Position numbers and translations under genes: made by a program
NCBI RefSeq assembly: GCF_030581005.1
Contig: NZ_JAUQSX010000011.1
Location: forward strand, 1-64,000
Direction: 5' to 3'
DNA: 64,000 bases
Source: Hymenobacter mellowenesis
GTDB taxonomy: Bacteria > Bacteroidota > Bacteroidia > Cytophagales > Hymenobacteraceae
In this document: positions 9,701 through 16,572 of the stretch, in pieces
Layout: every line of letters starts with the position of its first letter
Numbering within the stretch: the stretch's first letter is position 1
Notes under the pieces: model-generated
Told to the model about the DNA's origin: nothing
The model's database searches: none
What the model saw: the letters and a program-made list of their open reading frames with translations, nothing else

Positions 9701-9917
9701 TGTTGTCATCGGGCCAGGCCGTATCCAGGCCCCACAGCATGGGCTTGGCGGTGCCGGCGGCCGAGAGGCTGAAGGGCACCGTGCGGTCGGGAATCGGCTG
9801 GGCCACCAGGTTGCTACTGGTACTGGTGGTCTGGGCCTGTGCCTGCGCAACGGCCAGAACACAGCCCAGCAGGAGCGCCGGCCCGCAGCTGAAAAGCGAA
9901 GTACTGCCTCGTTTCAT
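6723..9917 (-). CDS. secreted multidomain glycoside hydrolase (clan GH-A, GH30-like) with ricin-type and LamG domains and T9SS tail
   Basis: A 1064-residue exported enzyme. ATG at 9917 is chosen because it opens a normal signal peptide (MKRGSTSLFSCGPALLLGCVLAVAQAQA). Residues 40-430 look like a (beta/alpha)8 barrel plus a beta domain: APFNEPD places a probable acid/base at E174, and VVEAMVGVEYG around E266 may hold the nucleophile. Next come a ricin-type lectin repeat (about 430-560), a fibronectin III domain (about 575-660), a LamG-like sandwich (about 665-840) and a second beta-trefoil with three copies of NR(N/T)TxxxLDGxGRTT. The final 75 residues (VQLYPNPVSDILHIRL ... RFLKP) are a type IX secretion sorting domain. 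The substrate is not clear from sequence. A direct-repeat element at 10057-10092 may control it. Confidence 0.82.
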   Translation of the reverse strand: MKRGSTSLFSCGPALLLGCVLAVAQAQAQTTSTSSNLVAQPIPDRTVPFSLSAAGTAKPMLWGLDTAWPDDNNMLRGIAFMGPSKINLVRLSFQPTYPLVNGDLQQPQIDDLNNRMRLLNFNGASTQVTMNCDAPSVDASYYGNATNWAALMDATVRRIQATGRTVVSVAPFNEPDYSTQQGTQQDFLNIATALRNNTRFNNIRISGGNTLSTDAALPWYNFLKTKVNDGNTHELAGSFDSFANFYQTVRANGHYATDDEMHNVVEAMVGVEYGVQAGIWWGTAELARGEFAKASDGVRLAYSEHRPNWTAASVYRTADGRVQAFAGASERQAVATRYNFLSKERDVYYDGVGPQREYSLMLPGGTGYFQNQPNAERVLNITWGEDIQPAINGRYVLVNRASGKVMQVAGASTADGALIEQGTYTSATSQQWAVTPVDTRVGGDFSYFSIDAVHSGKAIDDLGYTLANGGTINQYTDNKTVNQQRYLEYAEDGWFRIRSRHSAKCLDIASNGVNVVQQDKNATSLSQQWRLLPMGAAIEFVAPAAPTNLVATANPESVRLSWTASPDTDLAGYTIFRAEAANGPFSTIARNVPGTSFVDNSVTISGQYYYKIKAVDKSLNRSAYSAQVTATTTGIKDLVAQLTFENSTLDNSQNLNHSAAYGGTAYAAGRIGSSALAFNGSDAFVQLPATLANQPEITVAGWVYFNGGGAWQRIFDLGNDQSQYMFLTPNNGSGSLRFAIKNGGAEQTLDAPALAIGTWTHVAITLGSTGARLFVNGLKVAESTAVTIRPLDFKPVLNYLGRSQYPDPLLNGRLDEFRIYNYALAPVEVATLAAPGSYLQVRNRNTGLYLDGVGRTTNGDNASQYANTTHPNSFWALREMNGGYYQLQNRNTGMFLDGMGRTTDGSVCGQWASTNNTNAQWAVEQFDGDYYRLRNRTTNLYLDGVGRTTDGSDVAQYANTTHPNAQWSFGIPSAARTALATQGATKPEPVQLYPNPVSDILHIRLTQGTITAQARILNVTGQVLRTVALTGPETKLPVANLSAGLYLVEVTTPAETTRLRFLKP

Positions 9918-10056
9918 AGGGTAAGGTGTTTGAGTGGGAGATAGTGCGTAGCGCACGAACGAAATGCTCAAAGTATTGGCGCCTGGGAAGCCAATGGTCA
10001 TCCGTCATTCCCGAGAAGCCATGAGGCAAATCTATCGCTCACCCACAGGGGGCATG

Positions 10057-10092
10057 CAGGATATTTTCGCAGAAGATGCAGGAAAAATTCGG
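10057..10092. promoter_or_regulatory. 36-bp direct-repeat element, copy 1 (candidate HTCS site)
   Basis: On the minus strand this reads as two imperfect copies of CGAAWWTNTCCTG, 22 bp apart, separated by CATCTTCTG. It matches the element at 30594-30629 at 32 of 36 positions. It lies about 140 bp upstream of the large GH gene. The 9918-10257 gap holds no gene I can support apart from this site. Confidence 0.6.
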
Positions 10093-10257
10093 TTAGAAGT
10101 CCACAGCGTGTTCTTTGCCGAATTTGTCGGCCCGCTTCGCCCACCGCCCCTGATTTTTTTCAATTCATCTGCTGTGATGCCGCTAGGCAGGCGGCCGGCA
10201 AGTTGTTTGTTTGCCTGGTTGGCCGCGATTAAAAATGCTTTCTCTGTCACGCGTTAC

Positions 10258-11321
10258 CTAAGCAGTTTGGTCCCTCACAAGCCCTTGCCGCTGCGATGAC
10301 TCCCGGACATACAAACGGGGTCGCAGCACTACTTGCCGACTTACGAAAACCCTGTCGGTGGTGCGCACCATCTCCAGAAACAACCGAACGGCTGCTGCCC
10401 CCATCTCCTCGCAACACTGGTCGACGGAGGTAAGCGGAGGGTCGACAATAGTGGTAAAGCCCTCATTGCTAAAACCGGCCAGCGCAACGTCTTGCGGCAC
10501 GCGCAATCCTCGTTGCTTTAGCACCTGCAGAGCCCCTAGCACGACGGAATCGCCGGCCCCGAATACTGCATCTGGTGGGGTGGCAAGGGCCAGCAGCTGC
10601 TGCATAACCTGTGTACCAGCCGCGACCGTCATGTCGGAATAAGTGAGTAATTCCGGCAGCTCAGCCACTCCCTTTGTGGCAAGGGCATCGATATACCCCT
10701 GACGGCGCTGCGCGTAAATGCGTAGGTGCTGCGGCCCGGCCAGATGCGCAATGCGGTGACAGCCCTGCTCCAGCAGGTGGCAGGTAGCTTGGAAAGCCCC
10801 TCGTAGTCGTTGAGCACCACCGAGTTGACTGCTTCGGCTATGGGCGCGCGGTCGAAAAAAACCAGCGGAATACCACGCTTGCGCACGCGCTCGAAGTGGT
10901 GAAAATCCTGCGTGTTGCGCGCCAGCGACACTAGCACGCCAGCTACTTGCGCGTGCAGCAAGGTTTCTACGTTGCGGCGCTCAGCGTCGACGTTTTCGTG
11001 CGACTGGCACACAATGACGCTGAAACCCGCTTTGCTGGCCGCCTGCTCGATGCCCTGGATTACGGAAGGCAAGAACTGTCCTTCAATGTAGGGCACCACT
11101 ACCCCCAGCAGGCGGCTATGCCCCTTGCGCAGCGCCGAGGCCAGATGGTTGGGCTGATAATTGAGTTTTTTCGCTAACTGCAGCACCCGCTGCTTAGTGG
11201 CGGCTCCAATGCTATGGTGGTTGCTCAGTGCCCGCGAGACGGTCGTCATCGACACGCCCAATGTACGCGCCAGGTCAGCCATTGCCACGGCATTGGTGGG
11301 TTGCTTTTTCCGGGTATCCAT
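10258..11321 (-). pseudogene. LacI-family regulator, interrupted by a one-base frameshift
   Basis: The first frame (from 11321) gives a complete LacI helix-turn-helix (AVAMADLARTLGVSMTTVSRALSNH), hinge helix and half of the sensor domain up to SVVLNDYEG. After that it runs out of frame. The sensor domain resumes in another frame as ATCHLLEQGCHRIAHLAGPQHL and ends at 10258 with LFLEMVRTTDRVFVSRQVVLRPRL. Inserting one G in the run GAGGGG at 10797-10800 (C on the plus strand) would restore a normal 354-residue protein. It is either a recent pseudogene or a sequencing slip in a homopolymer. It sits between the GH30 and GH-A genes, all on the minus strand, and presumably controlled one of them. 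Confidence 0.85.
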
Positions 11322-11510
11322 GACCGATTAGTACCTGCCAAGAAAGTTGGTTTTGACTATTTTAACTTCTGGTTCGACCAAGGCCAGCGTTGGTGCAACG
11401 GCTTGCCTGCCGCCGCCATGGCACGGTTGGCCCGTGATGCGCAGGCAAACAAGCCGGCGGCCTTCTACCCGGGTTTGCGGCTGAGCGGTTGCGCCTTTTA
11501 GGTTCCGCGC

Positions 11511-13007
11511 TTATTTCAATTGAAAGGTGTTGAATGAATGCGCCGGCAGCGTGGCGTTCAGGTAGCGCCCGCCGAGCTTCACGGCCACGCTCTTGCTGCC
11601 ATCGTTGAAGTTACCGGCCATCACCAGCAGCTTGCCCTGGGGGGGGGCGGCCACCAGCACCGGCAGGTGGTCGTCTTTGCCCTGGCGGTAGGCCACGATG
11701 GTGGTGCCCGCGCCGATGAAATGGCTGAAGTGCCTGACAGCGTAGTATTCCGGGGTTAGGGTCGCCGTCTTGGTTTGCGAGTTCACGCGAATCAGGGCAT
11801 TCTGCTTCCAGCCCCAGGGGCTAACGCCGCCATCGGCCAGAATGGCGTTCCAGAACGTGTATTCCTCGCAGCCGTTGCCGAGGTAGTGGGTCATCAGGTC
11901 GAAGGTGTGCTCCGCTGCTTTCCAATCGAAAGAGCCCCAGCCGCACTCGCTTTCCGATTGCATGTAGCGGTACTGCGGGTACTTGGCCCGCAGCGGGGGC
12001 AGTATTTGGCCGCCCTCCCACTGAAAGCCGATGCCCTTGATGGTTTGCGACATGCGCGGGTCAGCAAGCACTTGGTCGATGAAGTCGTACCGATTGGTAT
12101 TGATGGTACCCAGGTACAGTTCCACGCCGGGGTGCTGCGCCTGCAGGGCCGGAGCCAGGTACTCCGTATTGAAGCTAATGATGCCCGGCACCGTCCAGGC
12201 GCAGCCCGGGTAGATGGTGTAGCTCCAGGACTCGTTCTGGAACATGGCCGTGGTAATGGGAATGCCCTGCTCCTTGTAGGCGGAAATAAACTTGCAGAAG
12301 TAGTTGGCGTACGCCTTGAGGTAGCGCGGGTCCTGAATCAGGTAGTCGTTGACGGCCAACTGGTCGGGGAAAACCTTGTTGTTCTTTTCCGTCGAGCCTT
12401 CGAAGAGGGCCCCGTCGGAGGCGGGCGCGAGTTGGTTGTATTTGTCGTTGCTGCGGACGGCGTAGTTATGGTTGATTTTCATCCAGGACGGCGGCGACCA
12501 GGGCGAAATCCAGAACGTCATGGCCGGATTGTAGCGCTGGGCCGCCTTGAGGTAGGGAATCAGCGTGGTTTTATCGTGGTCGATTGAGAAGTGCTTCAGC
12601 TCAAAGTCCCCATCCACCTCGTCGCAGCTGTACCAGCCCCGGGCGTAGTCGTTGGCATTCATCGCAAAGCGCCCCCGCGAGAAGCGCAGGTCGCCGCTGG
12701 GCGCGAAGAGCTGCGCCAGGATGTTTTCGCGCTCCTTGGCCGGCAGCAGCTGCAGGGCGTCCCAGCCCAATTCGTTGAAGCAAGTGCCCCAGGCTTTGAA
12801 GGTGATGATTTTCTCGTCGCCTTTCACCTCGAGGAGGGGCGTGGTAGTGGCCGTTTTTTGAAGCGTTACCTTCGACTGCTGCCACAAGCTGCCCTCTTTG
12901 CTGCTGAGCCAGGAGTAGGACTGGGCCTGGGCCGGGGTGATGCCCAGGGTGCTGAGCAGCAGCGCCGCCAGCTTCTTATTAAAAAACCGTTTGGGAGTAC
13001 GAAGCAT
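11511..13007 (-). CDS. GH30 family glycosidase, secreted
   Basis: A 498-residue GH30 enzyme with a signal peptide (KKLAALLLSTLGITPAQAQ). The (beta/alpha)8 barrel shows FKAWGTCFNELGWDAL, the SPWSPPSWMK strand, the acid/base E259 in AMFQNESWSYT, and the nucleophile E352 in YMQSESECGWG. The C-terminal beta domain ends in LPAHSFNTFQL, a common GH30 finish. GH30 members act on beta-glucosides, beta-xylans or beta-1,6-glucans; the SESECG branch is common in Bacteroidota loci but its substrate cannot be read from the sequence. Its ATG follows the symporter stop by 2 bp, so the two are one transcription unit. Confidence 0.9.
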   Translation of the reverse strand: MLRTPKRFFNKKLAALLLSTLGITPAQAQSYSWLSSKEGSLWQQSKVTLQKTATTTPLLEVKGDEKIITFKAWGTCFNELGWDALQLLPAKERENILAQLFAPSGDLRFSRGRFAMNANDYARGWYSCDEVDGDFELKHFSIDHDKTTLIPYLKAAQRYNPAMTFWISPWSPPSWMKINHNYAVRSNDKYNQLAPASDGALFEGSTEKNNKVFPDQLAVNDYLIQDPRYLKAYANYFCKFISAYKEQGIPITTAMFQNESWSYTIYPGCAWTVPGIISFNTEYLAPALQAQHPGVELYLGTINTNRYDFIDQVLADPRMSQTIKGIGFQWEGGQILPPLRAKYPQYRYMQSESECGWGSFDWKAAEHTFDLMTHYLGNGCEEYTFWNAILADGGVSPWGWKQNALIRVNSQTKTATLTPEYYAVRHFSHFIGAGTTIVAYRQGKDDHLPVLVAAPPQGKLLVMAGNFNDGSKSVAVKLGGRYLNATLPAHSFNTFQLK

Positions 13008-13009
13008 AT

Positions 13010-14713
13010 TTACCAGAATTTAACATATAAAGCCATAATCAACAGTATCGTAACCACGATGAGCGCCAGCGTGCTAGGAGCCACTTTGAACAGGCCGGGC
13101 TGCACCCAGTGAGCCTTGGGGTTGATGGCGGGGCCCGCCAAACTAAGGCCCACCATCAGCACAAAAGTGAAGGCGAAGGATAAGCCCATGCAGATGAGGA
13201 ACGGTATTTCGTAGCCACCGTGCCCGTTGGGGAAGGCCGTGTAGAGCAGCGTTTCGGGGCCCAGCAGGGTAGGGGCGTAGTTGTTGAAGAATACCGACAG
13301 CAGGAAGCCCGCTAAAATACCGGCGACCCCCGCCGTCGCGGTAGTGCGCTTCCAGAACAGCCCCAGCAGGAACACCGCCACAATGCCGGGCGAGATAAAG
13401 CCGGTATACTTCTGAATGTAGGTGAAGCCGCCTGCGCCGCCAATGCCCAGCAGGTCCTGCCAGGTGAGCACGATGGCCAGCAGCATGGCGGCCAGTACCG
13501 TGAGCCGCCCCACCCACACCAGCTGCGTCTCATTTGAGTCGGGCTGGATGTAGCGCCGGTAGATATCGAGAGTGAAGATGGTCGAAATGGAGTTGGCCTT
13601 GCCCGCCAGCGAGGCCACGATGGCCGCCGTGAGGGCCGCCAGCGACAAGCCTTTCAGACCATTGGGCAAGAAGGTGAGAATGGCCGAGTAGGCATTATCC
13701 GAGTTGAAAACACCCCCCGGCGACATCTGGGGCTGGAGGCTGCCGTTTTTGTGCAGCACGTAGGCCGCAATGCCGGGCAGCATCACAATCACGGGCATCA
13801 GCAGCTTGAGCATGGCCGCGAACAGGATGCCGGTGCGGGCCGTCTTGAGGTCGGCGCCCAGCGCCCGCTGCGTAATGTACTGGTTGCAGCCCCAGTAGTT
13901 CAGGTTCACAATCCACTGGCCGGCCGCGTACATGGCCAGGCCGGGCACCATGAGGTATTTGTTGATATCGACCTGCGGCGTGGCCGCGGTTGGCTTCGGA
14001 AAAATAAGATGAAAGTGGTCGTCTGCGTCCCGCATCATGGCGTTGAAGCCCGCAACGGCACTGCTACCCAGCCCAAATTTCTCGCTGACCAACGTGAGCG
14101 CCAGGTAAGTAGTGGCCAGCCCTCCGATGATGAGCACCGTTACCTGAATAACGTCGGTGTAGCCCACCACTTTCATCCCCCCCAGCGTGATAAGCAGCGC
14201 AAACACAGCCAGCGCCACCATAATGAGGTGGAACGCCTCGCCCCCGCCCACTAGGCTGCTGATGGCCAGCGCCCCGAGGTACAGTATCGAGGTGAGATTT
14301 ACCAGCACATAGAGGAACAGCCAGAAAATACTCATTATCAGGCTTAGGGCCGCGTTGTAGCGCTGCTCCAGAAACTGCGGCATGGTGTAGATGCGCTGCT
14401 TCAGGTAGATGGGCATGAAGAACACGGCCACCACAATGAGCACAATGGCCGCTACCCATTCGTAGGCCGCCACCGCCACGCCCACCTGAAACCCGTTGCC
14501 GCTCATGCCGATGAACTGCTCGGCCGAGATATTGGAGGCAATCATGCTGGCCCCGATGGCCCACCACGTCAGCGAGCCTTCGGCCAGGAAGTAGTCGCGG
14601 GTGTTCATCTGCTCCTTGTGCTTGCTGCGGTACACGTAGTAGCCGTAAGCCGAAACGCCGATGAGGTAAAAGAGAAAAACCCCTAGGTCGAGGGCATTAA
14701 AGGCGCTTTGCAT
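13010..14713 (-). CDS. sodium:solute symporter (SSS/SGLT family)
   Basis: A 567-residue inner-membrane transporter with about 14 hydrophobic segments. ATG at 14713 gives the usual short N-terminus before the first helix (LDLGVFLFYLIGVSAYGYYVY). Family features are DYFLAEGSLTWWAIGASMIASNISAEQFIGMSG, IYLKQRIYTMPQFLEQRYN and the GLSLAALTAAIVASLAGKANSISTIFTLDIYRRY segment, which contributes to the sodium site. It is translationally close to the GH30 gene downstream, so it probably takes up the sugar that enzyme releases. The substrate is unknown. Confidence 0.9.
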   Translation of the reverse strand: MQSAFNALDLGVFLFYLIGVSAYGYYVYRSKHKEQMNTRDYFLAEGSLTWWAIGASMIASNISAEQFIGMSGNGFQVGVAVAAYEWVAAIVLIVVAVFFMPIYLKQRIYTMPQFLEQRYNAALSLIMSIFWLFLYVLVNLTSILYLGALAISSLVGGGEAFHLIMVALAVFALLITLGGMKVVGYTDVIQVTVLIIGGLATTYLALTLVSEKFGLGSSAVAGFNAMMRDADDHFHLIFPKPTAATPQVDINKYLMVPGLAMYAAGQWIVNLNYWGCNQYITQRALGADLKTARTGILFAAMLKLLMPVIVMLPGIAAYVLHKNGSLQPQMSPGGVFNSDNAYSAILTFLPNGLKGLSLAALTAAIVASLAGKANSISTIFTLDIYRRYIQPDSNETQLVWVGRLTVLAAMLLAIVLTWQDLLGIGGAGGFTYIQKYTGFISPGIVAVFLLGLFWKRTTATAGVAGILAGFLLSVFFNNYAPTLLGPETLLYTAFPNGHGGYEIPFLICMGLSFAFTFVLMVGLSLAGPAINPKAHWVQPGLFKVAPSTLALIVVTILLIMALYVKFW

Positions 14714-14886
14714 GAAGAGGCAGGGTGGGAGATACTTCTTTTGAGTAGTGACTTGAATGCTGCCTTTTGCAGTGAGCAATGCGGTACTCGCTAACTAGAT
14801 GATGAGTTCGCCTAAAACCTGGCCGGTTCTTCGAAGCCTTGCTCCGTGCGACGCCTGCGTTTGCGTAATAGATGTGTCCCGGCTAC

Positions 14887-14951
14887 GCAAAATACCCTGG
14901 CCGGCAACTGCCCGCCCGCGGGTCCCACCCCATCCGGCCAGGGTATTTTGC
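14887..14951. repeat. 18-bp perfect inverted repeat in the 14714-15190 gap
   Basis: GCAAAATACCCTGGCCGG at 14887-14904 is exactly complementary to 14934-14951, with a 29-nt loop. The gap lies between the haloperoxidase-like gene and the symporter, both on the minus strand. It may terminate the upstream transcript or be a mobile-element scar. The rest of the gap holds nothing I can support. Confidence 0.5.
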
Positions 14952-15190
14952 TTGCCTGACGCGCAACTTGCGCGCCGCAGCCTGGGGTCCCCTCTGCGCT
15001 TAGCCTGCGTAGCCTGGCGCCGGGGGCATAGCCACCCGTATACCTTGAGGGAATCTGTTAAAAGCAGGCGGGCCGTAGCTGGCTGTCTCACCAGTAGTCC
15101 AGCTAAAGCCAGTGCAATATTACTCTCCTCAACGCTCAGCCAGCCGGGACATTTTCGGAATAAAATCAGGTTGTTTTCGGCTCACTAGCC

Positions 15191-16537
15191 TTAAAACGTA
15201 GTTGCAATGGTTTTCGGGACGGCTAGGCGCCGTATTGCCTCCCGGCCCACCTGCTGGCCCAGTGCTTGGCCCTCCTGCACTGCATCCAAAAAATGAATGC
15301 CTCCGTAGAGGCGCGAGATAGCAGCCTCCTGCGCTGCCTGCTCAAAAGAGGCAAAGCGCCGGGGCCTGAGGCCAAACTCCTTTTCGGTGTTATCGGTGTA
15401 AGAATAGACCGCGCCAAAGTAATGCCCCAGCAGCGCCGCCGCCGCCATGGAGATAACCGAGTGCCCGCTGACATACTCCGGGAAGGGCGGAGTCTGGAGC
15501 AGGGGCTGCCACTGCGGGGCCAGGTAGTGGCGAATGGCCGTTTCGGGGCGGATGCGGTTGCTGAGGTATTTCTCTCTCCAGCAGCAGATGAAGGCATCGG
15601 TGAGCGTCATAGCCAGCACGGTGTGAATTTGCAGTGCCCGTCCGAAGGGCACTTTGCTTTGCCGGCAGGCCACGCCCGCAATCTTCATCCAATGGGCGCC
15701 CGGCGACATTTTTTTGAGGCCTACCTGCAGGTGGCCCACGTCACGGACGGCAAAGGGATTGCAGTCCCAGAAGCCCGCAATTTGCCGCTGCTCCTCGGTA
15801 AGGCGGTCGCCGGTTTGACGCACCTGCTGCATGAGCTGGTGGAATCCAGAGCCGGGGCGCGGGTCAAATGCCTGGGGCGGACGAGCCACCAATTGCGCGG
15901 CTGAATCCAGCATCAACGGCCGTAGCGAACCGAAATAGGGCTCTACGGCGGGCAGGTAGGCGGGCGGGGTGGGGTACCAGTAGCCCGGCCCTATACTGGG
16001 CGTGTAGCGGGGCCGGTCGCTGATGCGGTAGTAGCCGTCCTGCTTGGCGTAGGCCAGCACGGCCTGGACCATTTGCTGAGCGTACTGCTGCGAGGCAGCA
16101 ATCAACTCCTCTGGCATCCCCCGCCGCTGGCAATCGGCGACAAGGGCCTGCTCGCGGGCCGCCAAATCCTTGCCCGAAGGCTGCAGCTTGCCAGCGGTGC
16201 GCAGCACTGCCAGCAGCGCCGCCAGCCGGGGCGAATAGCCTGCACTGGCGGGTGCCGGCGGCCGAAACCGCACGTGCAGCCGTCCCGCCAGCGAGGGGCA
16301 AGCCGGGTCGTGGCGGGCCAGTACCTCATTGCCAGCCAGCAGCGAATACGCGAAAAACCGGGCGGCCAGCGGCGGATTGGTCACGTCGTGCATCATCAGC
16401 TCGTTCATACCGTCCACCACCCACCCGATGCGGTCAGCGGCGGGCTCGTAAGCCGTGGGGTGGTGCGGCTGGCAGGCGGGCGCCAGCGCGCCCACTCCGA
16501 GCATCAGCAGCAGGATATGCTTTATTACGGGCGTCAT
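15191..16537 (-). CDS. vanadium-dependent haloperoxidase / PAP2-superfamily lipoprotein
   Basis: 448 residues from ATG 16537, with an N-terminal lipoprotein-like signal (HILLLMLGVGALAPAC). The C-terminal half has the PAP2/haloperoxidase core: RIRPETAIRHY (charged ligand segment), PPFPEYVSGHSVISMAAAALLG (SGH motif) and SRLYGGIHFLDAV (R...H motif). The fold binds vanadate or phosphate, so it could be a haloperoxidase or an acid phosphatase. The start was chosen over an in-frame extension reaching 17371, which only mirrors the GH127 gene. It follows GH127 by 35 bp and is probably cotranscribed with it and the SusCD genes. Its task in a glycan locus is not evident. Confidence 0.85.
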   Translation of the reverse strand: MTPVIKHILLLMLGVGALAPACQPHHPTAYEPAADRIGWVVDGMNELMMHDVTNPPLAARFFAYSLLAGNEVLARHDPACPSLAGRLHVRFRPPAPASAGYSPRLAALLAVLRTAGKLQPSGKDLAAREQALVADCQRRGMPEELIAASQQYAQQMVQAVLAYAKQDGYYRISDRPRYTPSIGPGYWYPTPPAYLPAVEPYFGSLRPLMLDSAAQLVARPPQAFDPRPGSGFHQLMQQVRQTGDRLTEEQRQIAGFWDCNPFAVRDVGHLQVGLKKMSPGAHWMKIAGVACRQSKVPFGRALQIHTVLAMTLTDAFICCWREKYLSNRIRPETAIRHYLAPQWQPLLQTPPFPEYVSGHSVISMAAAALLGHYFGAVYSYTDNTEKEFGLRPRRFASFEQAAQEAAISRLYGGIHFLDAVQEGQALGQQVGREAIRRLAVPKTIATTF

Positions 16538-16572
16538 TCGAAGGGCAGCGGGGTTGACTAAATCAGTGCGGG

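Noticed and set aside
10032..10250. 72-codon minus-strand frame (GTG start) whose middle reads ITADELKKIRGGG, like a double-glycine leader of a secreted peptide
   Set aside because: Its second half runs through the conserved direct-repeat element, it starts with GTG right after a frameshifted gene, and no exporter or maturation gene is nearby.
11322..11510. Open plus-strand frame ending FYPGLRLSGCAF between LacI and GH30 genes
   Set aside because: Frame has no plausible start within the gap and no recognisable family.
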